From: Deltaproteobacteria bacterium
Lineage (GTDB): Bacteria > Acidobacteriota > Thermoanaerobaculia > Multivoradales > JAHZIX01
Reading direction: 5' to 3'
DNA: 64,000 bases
Assembly (NCBI GenBank): GCA_022601195.1
Contig: JAHZIX010000040.1
Span: 62,001-126,000, forward strand
In this document: positions 49,538-57,838 of the stretch, piece after piece
Position numbering within the stretch: position 1 is the stretch's first letter
Layout: each line of letters begins with the position of its first letter
Notes under the pieces: model-generated
What the model saw: the letters and a program-made list of their open reading frames with translations, nothing else
Told to the model about the DNA's origin: nothing
Databases searched by the model: none
Position numbers and translations under genes: made by a program

Positions 49538-51922
49538 ATGATGCGAACTGTGTATGTCTCCCTTGCTCTGGCAATTTGGACGATGCCATCGGCTTTCGGG
49601 CAAGGTTTCTCTGACGACAAGTTTCGCCAACTGGAAGAAGTTCTCCCCACCCCAACTACTTACCGAACGGCCTCCGGTGCTCCGGGAGAGGGCTACTGGC
49701 AGCAGAGGGCAGACTATGTCATCGAAGCGGAGATAGACGATGAGAACCAACGCCTCATCGGTAGCGAGACCATCACCTATTTCAATCGGTCCCCGGACAC
49801 CCTGAGGTACCTCTGGCTACAGCTGGACCAGAACATTTTTCGCGCTGATTCAGACGGTTCTCTCTCCGCCGTCGCGCCGGACTTCGAAAAATTTCCCTTC
49901 AAGGATCTCCGCACCCTTCTTACCCTGGAAGATTTCGATGGCGGCTACCGCATTCATAGCGTCACGGACGCGGAGGGAGGCGACCTACCTCACACCATAG
50001 TGAAGACCATGATGCGCATCGACCTCCCTGAGCCCTTGGCGCCTGGGGAGAATCTTCAGTTCTCCGTCGGCTGGAGCTACAACATCAACGATGCCGTCGC
50101 CATGGGCGGTCGGACCGGCTATGAGTTCTTCCCGAAAGATGGCAACTACATCTACGAGATCGCCCATTGGTACCCCCGCATGGCCTCCTACACGGATGTC
50201 AACGGCTGGCAACACAAGCAGTTCCTGGGCCGAGGAGAGTTCACATTGGAATTGGGAGACTACGAGCTTGCGATCACCGTGCCGGCAGACCACGTCGTGG
50301 GAGCCACCGGAGTGCTGCAGAATCCGGAAGAGGTGCTTTCCGAGGCCCACCGTCGGCGGCTCCAGGAAGCTGAAGAGTCAGACCAGCCCATCTACATCGT
50401 CACCCCCAAGGAAGCTGCCGCTGCGGAAGCTTCGCCGGCCTCCGGCAAGAAGACCTGGCGCTTTTCCGCCGACAATGTCCGAGACGTCGCCTTCGCCACT
50501 TCTCGAAAATTTATTTGGGACGCCCAGCTCCACCAAATCGACGGAACGGACGCCGAAGGTAGACCCGTTGGGAGCAACCCGGTGATGGCCATGTCCCTGT
50601 ATCCCAACGAGGCGGAACCCCTGTGGAGCAAATACTCGACGGCAGCCATCATTCACACCTTGGGTGTCTATTCTCGCTACACCTTCGCCTACCCCTATCC
50701 GGTGGCCTACTCCGTCAACGGACCCGTGGGAGGAATGGAATACCCGATGATTTGCTTCAACGGTCCCCGTCCGGAAGACGACGGGACCTACATAGCCCAG
50801 GACACCAACCGAATTCGTAGCGACTGGTTGCGCAGCAAATACGGCTTGATCTCGGTGATCATTCACGAGGTGGGACACAACTACTTCCCCATGATCGTCA
50901 ACTCCGATGAGCGCCAATGGACCTGGATGGACGAGGGCCTCAACACTTTCTTGCAGATCTTGACGGAACAGGAGTGGGAAGACGAGTACCCTTCCCGGCG
51001 GGGACATCCCAGGGATATCGTCACCTACATGGCCAGTGAGGACCAAGTCCCCATCATGACCAACTCGGAATCACTCCTCCAATTCGGCAACAACGCTTAC
51101 GCCAAGCCGGCGACGGCCCTCAATATCCTCCGAGAGACCGTGTTGGGCCGTGAGCTCTTCGACTTTGCCTTCAAGGAGTACGCTCGTCGGTGGATGTTCA
51201 AACGTCCCATGCCTGCCGACTTCTTCCGCACCATGGAGGATGCCTCCGGGGTCGATCTCGACTGGTTTTGGCGCGGCTGGTTCTACTCCACCGACCGGGT
51301 GGATATCGCTTTGGGTGACCTCCGCCTCTACGAGCTCGACAGCCTCGACCCGGATGTGGAGAAAACCAAACTCAGAGAAGATCGCGAAGAAGAGCCACAG
51401 GATCTCACCGATCAGCGCTACCGAGAAACCCCCAAATTTGTGGACCAGGATCCGGAACGACTGAAGGACTTCTACAACTTCTACGATCCCTTGGACGTGA
51501 CGGAGCACGACCGCCGGGAGTACCGCAAGACCTTGGCCGACCTCGAGCCTTGGGAGCGAGACCTGCTGAAAGCCCAGGGCAAGTTCTATGTTCTCGAGCT
51601 GGAGAACCTCGGCGGCCTGGTGATGCCGGTCATCCTAGACATCGAGTATTCCGATGGCTCTAGCGAAGAACTCAGGCTCCCGCCGGAGATCTGGCGCCAA
51701 AACGCAGCCCGGGCAGAGAAGCTGATCCTCACTCAGAAGGAGATTCGAAGCATCACCCTCGATCCTCATCTGGAGACCGCCGACGTCGACCTAGACAACA
51801 ACCACTGGCCCAGGAAAGCGCTCCCTTCTCGCTTCCAGCTCTTCAAAGACAAGCAGGAAAAGAGTCCGATGCAGCGGGCGGCGGAAGAAGAAGCGAAGGA
51901 AGACGGGAAGAAGAAGCGCTGA
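49538..51922 (+). CDS. Secreted M1-like zinc metallopeptidase
   Basis: A 794-residue gluzincin. A signal peptide ends near SAFGQ. The N-terminal beta-domain has VIEAEIDDENQRLIGSETI; the catalytic site is IIHEVGHNYFPMIV (HExxH) with the downstream Glu in WTWMDEGLNTFLQ. The exopeptidase motif that is GAMEN in aminopeptidase N reads GGMEYP here, as in a group of M1-like secreted enzymes. The C-terminal ~190 residues are acidic and basic in turn (EKSPMQRAAEEEAKEDGKKKR at the end region). It would digest peptides in the periplasm or medium for uptake. GGAAGG precedes the start. Confidence 0.9.
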   Translation: MMRTVYVSLALAIWTMPSAFGQGFSDDKFRQLEEVLPTPTTYRTASGAPGEGYWQQRADYVIEAEIDDENQRLIGSETITYFNRSPDTLRYLWLQLDQNIFRADSDGSLSAVAPDFEKFPFKDLRTLLTLEDFDGGYRIHSVTDAEGGDLPHTIVKTMMRIDLPEPLAPGENLQFSVGWSYNINDAVAMGGRTGYEFFPKDGNYIYEIAHWYPRMASYTDVNGWQHKQFLGRGEFTLELGDYELAITVPADHVVGATGVLQNPEEVLSEAHRRRLQEAEESDQPIYIVTPKEAAAAEASPASGKKTWRFSADNVRDVAFATSRKFIWDAQLHQIDGTDAEGRPVGSNPVMAMSLYPNEAEPLWSKYSTAAIIHTLGVYSRYTFAYPYPVAYSVNGPVGGMEYPMICFNGPRPEDDGTYIAQDTNRIRSDWLRSKYGLISVIIHEVGHNYFPMIVNSDERQWTWMDEGLNTFLQILTEQEWEDEYPSRRGHPRDIVTYMASEDQVPIMTNSESLLQFGNNAYAKPATALNILRETVLGRELFDFAFKEYARRWMFKRPMPADFFRTMEDASGVDLDWFWRGWFYSTDRVDIALGDLRLYELDSLDPDVEKTKLREDREEEPQDLTDQRYRETPKFVDQDPERLKDFYNFYDPLDVTEHDRREYRKTLADLEPWERDLLKAQGKFYVLELENLGGLVMPVILDIEYSDGSSEELRLPPEIWRQNAARAEKLILTQKEIRSITLDPHLETADVDLDNNHWPRKALPSRFQLFKDKQEKSPMQRAAEEEAKEDGKKKR

Positions 51923-52016
51923 ACGCCCATCCGTGAATAGGAAGCATAGAAATCGAAACGGCTTTAGTGAAAACGAATAGAGAAACCGACTGACAAGGAA
52001 GAGAAAGGACTCTCTC

Positions 52017-52997
52017 ATGCGCGCCTGGCAGATCGCCAGCTACGGAGACATCTCCAAGCTCGAGTTGGGACAGACCGGCCTTCCCACCGTCGGCGACGAC
52101 GACATCCTGGTACGCGTCCTCGTGGCAGCTCTCAACCCTGCGGACTTGAAGGTCATCAGCGGCAAGAATGGGGGCAAATTTCTCCACGCGAGTCGTTTTC
52201 CCCTCACCCCGGGGTTCGATTTCTCCGGCTATGTCGAGTCCGTAGGCCCCCAAGTGAAGCACTTGGTCAGAGGAATGGAAGTGTTCGGATTCCTTCCCTA
52301 CGGTACGAAAACGAAGCAAGGGAGCTTCGCCGACTACTTGAAGATCGACCCAAACACCGTCGCCCAGAAAGCCACCAACACTCCCCATCTCCAAGCCGCC
52401 GCCAGCGCCACTTCGGCTTCCACTGCTTACCAGGCTCTCCGAGGCAAGGGGCGCCTCCAGGCAGGGCAACGAGTCCTCATTCACGGAGCCTCCGGAGGGG
52501 TTGGCAGCTGCGCGGTCCAAATCGCCAAGCTGCTCGGTGCAGAGGTTTGGGGGAGCTGTAGCGCCCCGAGCCTTCCTTTCGTCAGAGGACTAGGCGTCGA
52601 TCAGGCCTTCGATTATCGTCAAACTCGACTCCGGGATTTGGCACAGCGTTTCGACCTCGTATTCGACGTTGCAAGCGTTTCTTCCTACAGCGCTTGTACC
52701 TCCATCCTCCGTCGCGGCGGCACCTACCTGACTTTGCTACCGTCCCCATCGTTGGTCAGCGGCAAGCTAGCCAGCGCCTTTTCCTCCCACAAATGCAAAG
52801 TCGTCGTAGTCAAACCCAAAGCTGCTGACTTGGCTCAGATTGCTCAGTGGCTGGAGAACGGTCAGCTCTCCGTCCCCATCGATGCGACCTACTCCTTCGA
52901 AAACCTTCCTGCCGCCCTGGCTCGGTTGGAGGACGGCGGGGTAAAGGGCAAAGTCGTTGTGGAAGTGGCCACCCTTCCTGCGCAGGGAAGGCCTTAG
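52017..52997 (+). CDS. Zinc-independent MDR (quinone oxidoreductase-like)
   Basis: A 326-residue medium-chain dehydrogenase/reductase. VAALNPADLKVISG and FDFSGYVESVG are typical of the QOR group; the nucleotide-binding motif is VLIHGASGGVGSCAVQIAKL near residue 155, followed by DYRQTRLRDLAQRFDLVFD. The Cys and His zinc ligands of classical alcohol dehydrogenases are missing, so it should be a zinc-free NADPH enoyl/quinone reductase. AAAGGAC precedes the ATG. It follows the peptidase gene by 94 bases but is not tightly coupled. The gene may help detoxify quinones or reactive enals. Confidence 0.9.
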   Translation: MRAWQIASYGDISKLELGQTGLPTVGDDDILVRVLVAALNPADLKVISGKNGGKFLHASRFPLTPGFDFSGYVESVGPQVKHLVRGMEVFGFLPYGTKTKQGSFADYLKIDPNTVAQKATNTPHLQAAASATSASTAYQALRGKGRLQAGQRVLIHGASGGVGSCAVQIAKLLGAEVWGSCSAPSLPFVRGLGVDQAFDYRQTRLRDLAQRFDLVFDVASVSSYSACTSILRRGGTYLTLLPSPSLVSGKLASAFSSHKCKVVVVKPKAADLAQIAQWLENGQLSVPIDATYSFENLPAALARLEDGGVKGKVVVEVATLPAQGRP

Positions 52998-53151
52998 TCA
53001 GAGCGAAGAAATTCTACTCCTCTTCGGCCGAGATCTCGGCCTCGGCCTCGAGGTGAGGCTCCAGGATAGATCTCGACCGCTTCCTCCCCGATCCCCTCTC
53101 CCCCTGGGAAAGATCAAGCGGTATCCCAGCGGGAGAGGAAGAGAGTCCGTA

Positions 53152-55248
53152 TCAGCCCTCTAAGAAGGCCAGTACCGCGCTCCACCACAATCGCTGCCGC
53201 AGCTGACGGTCGACGACACCTGCGCGGCGTAGATCTCGAAGGGAACGGTTGACACACTGGAGATAGCTGCCAAAGGAGCCGCCGGAGTCGAAACTACAGG
53301 GAATCTCTGGGAGGGTCAGTCGCTCGCCACTGTGAACACCATATAGACGGTTGCGAGCTCCGCCCGGCCACAGAATTTCGAGGCGACCGAAGGGTTTTGC
53401 ACCGAGCCCAAAAATGCGTTCCGCACTGTGCTGGGAGAGATGGCTGGAGCCAGCAGTTACCGGGATTCTGACCTCCTGGCCGCCAATGGGACGAAAGGAC
53501 AAAACCGCCCCAACCCCGTCCCGATTCACCTGAGCCCCCGCAGTGAGTCCCACGGAACCCTGAGCTTCTATGGCGACCCAACCGTTGCTATTGCCTTCGG
53601 TCAATTCCACCACCAAATCACCCGGGGACGAATTCAACCCGGTCCACACCAGACCTCCCGGAGTGAAGGCGAAAATCGGCACAAAGAAAGCCGTAGCATC
53701 CAAGGGGGAGCCGAAGCTGCTCGGTGCTGGGATCAGAGGCAGAGGCGGCTCGTTGACGATATTGGCGACCGTCACCACATCCGCGAAACCATTACCATCG
53801 AGATCTCCCACGGCGACGCCTCGCACGTTGCGGCGAATGTGTTGGGTACAGCCAGGGAGAGGCTGCCCTCCCCCATCGACACAAGTGGGGTCGTCAGGAA
53901 TCGCCTGAAAATCGTATTGAAAATTCGCCGTACAGCCCTGATTTTGGTGGACTAAGCCGGGGTTGTCGGCGGAGACCAAAATGCTGAAATCGAGGCCTCC
54001 ATGGAGTAGCAGGTCCAGATCCGCATCATTGTCGTAGTCAAACATGGCGGTTCCCCAGCCGAATGCCGTCGCTCCCAAGGTGCCCGTTCCCACATCGCTA
54101 AAGGATCCATCACCGCCCCCCAAGAACCAACGACTAGCGATCAAGCCCTGAGGTGTAGGGTTGCCAACACTGCTGGCCGTGTAATCACCAAAATTGGAAA
54201 CGAATAGATCCAAGTTTCCATCACAATCCAAGTCTCCGAGACTGATTCCCATCCAGGTTCCCGCCTGAAAGGGACCGAGGATGGGGTGATCGACGAAATG
54301 GCCAGTGCCGTCGTTGAGCAAAACATGGATCAGGCCCCGATCGACCCCGCCTAGAGCCGCGATGGGGAAACCCCCTTGATCATCCGCCTGGATGATGTCT
54401 ATGTCGCCATCGGCATCGACATCCGCCATGGCCACGGCCCAGGTAATGGTGGCGGCTCCCGGAGGTAACCCACCGAGAACCTCTATTCCCGAGGTGCTGC
54501 TGCGGTCCTCGAAGTCGAGCCCTCCAAGGTTCAGGAACAGCTGGTTGTGGGGGTTCAGCGCAAAGGGCACAACGTAGATCCAGGCGCCGTCGGAGCTATC
54601 CGCCATATTGCCCACGAAAAGATCGAGCAAACCGTCGCCATCCACGTCCCCTAGGGTGCAACTGGTGGACCACAGCTCCGCTGTGCTGATGGCGCTGGAG
54701 ACCACCTGCTGGAAGGTTCCTCCCCCCAAGTTCTCGTAAAGGCGATTGGCGGTATCCCGCCCCAGCACCACCAAATCCGGGTCGCCATCGTTGTCGAGAT
54801 CTCCGGAGCACACCCCGGAGCTATCCTGATCGGTAGCGGTGAGACCGGCGGCAGCGGCCACGTCGACGAAAGTCACCGTGCCAGCTTCTACCAGTTGATT
54901 CTGAAACAGGCTATTGGCAACACCAGGACCGTTGGTGACATATAGGTCTTGATCCCCATCGCCGTCATAGTCCCAAACAACCACCCCAGGAAAACCTCCG
55001 GTCATCTCCGGTTTCAGAGGGAGGATGTCCGGAAAAGGTAGAGGTTCCACCAAAGACTGTTGCTGCAGGGCCTCGATGGCCGCGAAAGCCGGCGACCTGG
55101 GGCGAGAGTAAACAAGGCCGGGATCTTCGAGAGCTTGCAGGCTCACTCCTCCGTCACCCTGAGCTGGGTGTGCAACAAAGGCCCAGCTCGAGACCATCAA
55201 AATACAAACGGCAACACAGCGAATCTCACTCCAACGATCACACCACAT
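53152..55248 (-). CDS. Secreted FG-GAP repeat protein with UnbV/ASPIC-like domain
   Basis: A 698-residue exported protein with signal peptide (IRCVAVCILMVSSWAFV, cleaved before QGD). Seven DxDxDxDxDL repeats form a predicted beta-propeller: DYDGDGDQDLYVTN, DLDNDGDPDLVVLG, DVDGDGLLDLFVGN, DVDADGDIDIIQAD, DLDCDGNLDLFVSN, DYDNDADLDLLLHG and DLDGNGFADVVTVA. The C-terminal region is CRTAC1/UnbV-like (NRDGVGAVLSFRPIGGQE, LSQHSAERIFGLGAKPF, LEILWPGGARNRLYG). A basic tail follows (LRDLRRAGVVDRQLRQRLWW). GGAGGACTT precedes the ATG. Paralog in architecture of the lipoprotein at 40347-42059 but without a lipobox. Function unknown. Confidence 0.9.
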   Translation of the reverse strand: MWCDRWSEIRCVAVCILMVSSWAFVAHPAQGDGGVSLQALEDPGLVYSRPRSPAFAAIEALQQQSLVEPLPFPDILPLKPEMTGGFPGVVVWDYDGDGDQDLYVTNGPGVANSLFQNQLVEAGTVTFVDVAAAAGLTATDQDSSGVCSGDLDNDGDPDLVVLGRDTANRLYENLGGGTFQQVVSSAISTAELWSTSCTLGDVDGDGLLDLFVGNMADSSDGAWIYVVPFALNPHNQLFLNLGGLDFEDRSSTSGIEVLGGLPPGAATITWAVAMADVDADGDIDIIQADDQGGFPIAALGGVDRGLIHVLLNDGTGHFVDHPILGPFQAGTWMGISLGDLDCDGNLDLFVSNFGDYTASSVGNPTPQGLIASRWFLGGGDGSFSDVGTGTLGATAFGWGTAMFDYDNDADLDLLLHGGLDFSILVSADNPGLVHQNQGCTANFQYDFQAIPDDPTCVDGGGQPLPGCTQHIRRNVRGVAVGDLDGNGFADVVTVANIVNEPPLPLIPAPSSFGSPLDATAFFVPIFAFTPGGLVWTGLNSSPGDLVVELTEGNSNGWVAIEAQGSVGLTAGAQVNRDGVGAVLSFRPIGGQEVRIPVTAGSSHLSQHSAERIFGLGAKPFGRLEILWPGGARNRLYGVHSGERLTLPEIPCSFDSGGSFGSYLQCVNRSLRDLRRAGVVDRQLRQRLWWSAVLAFLEG

Positions 55249-55788
55249 AGGAAGTCCTCCAAATCATGACTGATGCCACCACCTCGGAGGTCTCCCCCTG
55301 AAGCGGCGACGATACGGTAAACACAGGTCAAGAACCCGAAAACAAAAAGTGGAACCACGGCTATACCAGCAGTTTCTCATTGCAAAGTCTTTGCTGTCAC
55401 GTAGTTTCACCCGCGCAGACCTTATGAACCATCGTTCCTGTCTTCGGCCAATTTCCTGACGGTTCAGGTCATTGGCGAAGACGGCTAAGCCAGGCTGGCT
55501 AGCCTCGACCCAGGCTCCTATCCATAGAATCGGAAAACTCAGGGAATGTGCGACAACAGATTTGCCCCAGCCCCCTCACCAACCCCTTCGCTAGACGCCG
55601 GAGGCGCTTAGGGAACCAAAGAAGGAAGCCGTAGGCTCAGATGGATAGGGTGACGAAGCAGAGGGTTGGTGAGAAGTCTGACGGACGCTCCCTAAGTGGA
55701 AGCTTCCCAGACGCCGGCAGCGAAGGCACTGGGTGCTCTCGAGAGAGCGAAACGCCAGAACCACTAGAATGGGAGCCGACGAGAACAA
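55249..55788. other. Intergenic region with a spaced inverted repeat
   Basis: About 540 bases between divergent genes. It holds an 11-bp perfect inverted repeat (55575-55585 and 55663-55673, listed separately). No convincing gene; open frames there lack ribosome binding sites and family signatures. The left part carries the promoter of the FG-GAP protein gene. Confidence 0.5.
55575..55673. repeat. 11-bp inverted repeat 77 bases apart
   Basis: CTCACCAACCC at 55575-55585 and GGGTTGGTGAG at 55663-55673 are exact inverse copies. The enclosed 77 bases contain partly matching GACGCC and GAAGC segments. If transcribed, the arms would close a long stem around a structured loop. This could be a small RNA, a decayed element end or chance. 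Confidence 0.45.
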
Positions 55789-56373
55789 ATGATCGCAAGC
55801 TATCGGGGTACTTCAACGGCCATGAGACGATGCTCTGCCAGATTCGCGACTCTCCTAATGATCCTTGCTGCAGCGACGCTGTCGCCGTCCACCACGGGCC
55901 ATCCTTACCATTCCACCCAAGCCGAAGCAGAGCTAAGCGCCGAGACGGGTCGCTTGGAGGTTGCCCTGAAAGTGATCCCGGAGGACCTCGAAAGAGCACT
56001 CGGACGACGGACTGGTACCGAGGTGAGCCTAGAGAAGACCCCGGAAGTAGATGCGCTGATCCTGGCCTATCTCACCGAGAACTTCCGAATACTCACCGAG
56101 GAAAAGAGCCAACCGCTATCCTGGGTCGGCAAGGAAGTCAGCGCCCAGAATTGCTGGCTCTACTTTGAAGCCCATCTCTCCCAAGAACTTCAAGGAAGCC
56201 GTCTACGCAACACCCTATTCTTCGAATTGGAAGCTGGTCAGGTCAATGTCGTCCGTATCAAAATGGGCCACAAACGCCGTAGTTTTTTGTTCAATCGGGA
56301 GCGGCCGGAGTCGGAGTTGGATTTCGGTCGCATCGAGGCGAAGGACGGGACAGAACCTGCTAGGTCTCAATGA
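55789..56373 (+). CDS. DUF6702-like exported protein
   Basis: A 194-residue protein; the better start may be Met12 (ATG 55822), which begins a clear signal peptide (FATLLMILAAATLSPS). The mature sequence starts HPYHSTQAEAELSAETGRLE and continues LKVIPEDLERALGR, the arrangement of DUF6702 proteins, which begin with HP(F/Y)H after the signal and have a beta-rich fold of about 150 residues. It would be periplasmic. Function is unknown; relatives often occur beside M1-like peptidase genes, and one lies 3.9 kb to the left here. The 3' end overlaps the convergent methyltransferase gene by 14 bases. Confidence 0.7.
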   Translation: MIASYRGTSTAMRRCSARFATLLMILAAATLSPSTTGHPYHSTQAEAELSAETGRLEVALKVIPEDLERALGRRTGTEVSLEKTPEVDALILAYLTENFRILTEEKSQPLSWVGKEVSAQNCWLYFEAHLSQELQGSRLRNTLFFELEAGQVNVVRIKMGHKRRSFLFNRERPESELDFGRIEAKDGTEPARSQ

Positions 56374-57028
56374 TTGGTTTGGCAGCTTGAACGAAAGTCG
56401 AAGAGGCCACCACATGGGCCGATTTGCGCCTCAAGAGATGTCCATCGAGGCCCTGGAGGACCGCTGCAAGTCCACGTATTAGATAGAACGCCGCGCGGCT
56501 CAGAAAGCGAGTTGGTAGGTACTCGCGGCAGTAGTTGGCGATGATGTCTAGGACGGCGAAAGTCGGGCCGACGCAAGGGCCTGAGCTCAAGACTTGAAAC
56601 CCGACTCCTTGGAATAGGCGGCAATGTCCGCTGAGGGTGAAGTTCTGGTAGTGGTCCGGGTAGGCGTGGTAGACCTGAAGAAAAGGGGTTGCGGCAAAAA
56701 CTTGCCCGCCTGGAACGAGCACCCGGAACATCTCTTTCACGGCCAGCTCCGGGTCTTCGAGATGTTCGAGAACCGCCTCACAATAGATTGAATCGACGCT
56801 ATCGTCGGCAAAAGGCAAACGGTAGGCCGTGCCGACGACCTGGACATTCTCGAAGGGTTCGATGTTGAGGTTGATCAGGCGATCGTGAACCACCAAGGGC
56901 CCACCGCCCACAGACAGGCAGCGGGCGCCAGCGGGCTGATGGAGCACAACTTCCTCAAAGGCCCGGGCCGAGGCGGGGCTGCGCACAGGGCCATCCCCGA
57001 GGAGCCTCCGCTTGATACCCGCGATCAT
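56360..57028 (-). CDS. Class I SAM-dependent methyltransferase
   Basis: A 222-residue protein. The glycine-rich motif is CLSVGGGPLVVHDRLINLNI (about 37-56), followed by VVGTAYRLPFADDSVDSIYC and EAVLEHLEDPELAVKEMFRV, which are motif I-III of the Methyltransf_11 family, then LVPGGQVFAATPF. The C-terminal region (LPTRFLSRAAFYLIRGLAAV) is hydrophobic and basic. The target is not evident; such proteins often act on small molecules, lipids or polysaccharides. It is transcribed toward, and overlaps, the DUF6702-like gene. Confidence 0.85.
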   Translation of the reverse strand: MIAGIKRRLLGDGPVRSPASARAFEEVVLHQPAGARCLSVGGGPLVVHDRLINLNIEPFENVQVVGTAYRLPFADDSVDSIYCEAVLEHLEDPELAVKEMFRVLVPGGQVFAATPFLQVYHAYPDHYQNFTLSGHCRLFQGVGFQVLSSGPCVGPTFAVLDIIANYCREYLPTRFLSRAAFYLIRGLAAVLQGLDGHLLRRKSAHVVASSTFVQAAKPIIET

Positions 57029-57087
57029 GGCAGCTCTGTGCTACCAGGCTCTCGCCCGGTAGCAGATCTGGGCTCCAACACAGATTG

Positions 57088-57639
57088 CTAGAGCCTGAAT
57101 CGTGCTGCTGCACCCAAGGTGTAGGTGTCACTACTGAAACTGATGCCTTCGAGCTCGCTGAAGGCATCGAAACGGTAAGTGGCATGGAGATCCAATTTGA
57201 GCGTGCCCAAGAGGCTGAACTGGAAACCAACACGCCCCATGTAAAAGGGATCCGAAATATCATCCGACAGGCCATCGGAGATGGTCACTCCAATGCCGAT
57301 TCCTCCGTAGAGCCCTCCCGCTCCCACGAGAACGAAAGCTTGTGGAGCCACGGCAGTATCTGAAGAGCCAGCAAAGCCGCTGTCGAAATACTCCAAATCG
57401 AGCTCGAAGCGAATCAATCCAGCCGGCTTGTACTGGTAGGAAAGGAGAAAGGACTGGCCATCTTCGTCGAGATTGTCGAAGGTGCCGGAGTCCGGAAAGC
57501 CGTCGACGGTCTTCCAGTACTCCACGCCGAGGCCGAGACTGTGCTCTCCGGCCTGGGCAACGGAAGTGGGAAGAAGAAAGAGGGCGCTTAGTAGTAGGCT
57601 ACCCAGAGCTTGGACGGTTTGAAGGCGCATCGTAGACAT
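57088..57639 (-). CDS. Small outer-membrane beta-barrel protein
   Basis: A 183-residue protein with signal peptide (QALGSLLLSALFLLPTSVAQ). The mature part alternates polar and aromatic residues in about eight strands (EHSLGLGVEYWKTVDGF, SFLLSYQYKPAGLIRFEL, GRVGFQFSLLGTLKLDL) and ends in AARFRL, whose last residue is not the usual Phe. Such proteins resemble OmpW/OmpX-type or 'outer membrane protein beta-barrel' domains. Function unknown; probably outer-membrane integrity or transport. It lies 59 bases upstream of the methyltransferase on the same strand. Confidence 0.75.
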   Translation of the reverse strand: MSTMRLQTVQALGSLLLSALFLLPTSVAQAGEHSLGLGVEYWKTVDGFPDSGTFDNLDEDGQSFLLSYQYKPAGLIRFELDLEYFDSGFAGSSDTAVAPQAFVLVGAGGLYGGIGIGVTISDGLSDDISDPFYMGRVGFQFSLLGTLKLDLHATYRFDAFSELEGISFSSDTYTLGAAARFRL

Positions 57640-57838
57640 TCAGATTTTCCTCTGTGATGTTGAAGCCTCTGTCATGTAGAGGCTAGCGGAGCTATCCGTA
57701 GTGGACTCCTAGGAACACTCTCTCGTCACCGGCTTCCCCATTCCGGTTCGGCGGGATTGTACCAGGCTCCTCCAGGAACCCCAGGGCCTAATCTTCAGGC
57801 ACAGAACCCTTCCTGCCTCCAAAGGCCACCGACTCTTG

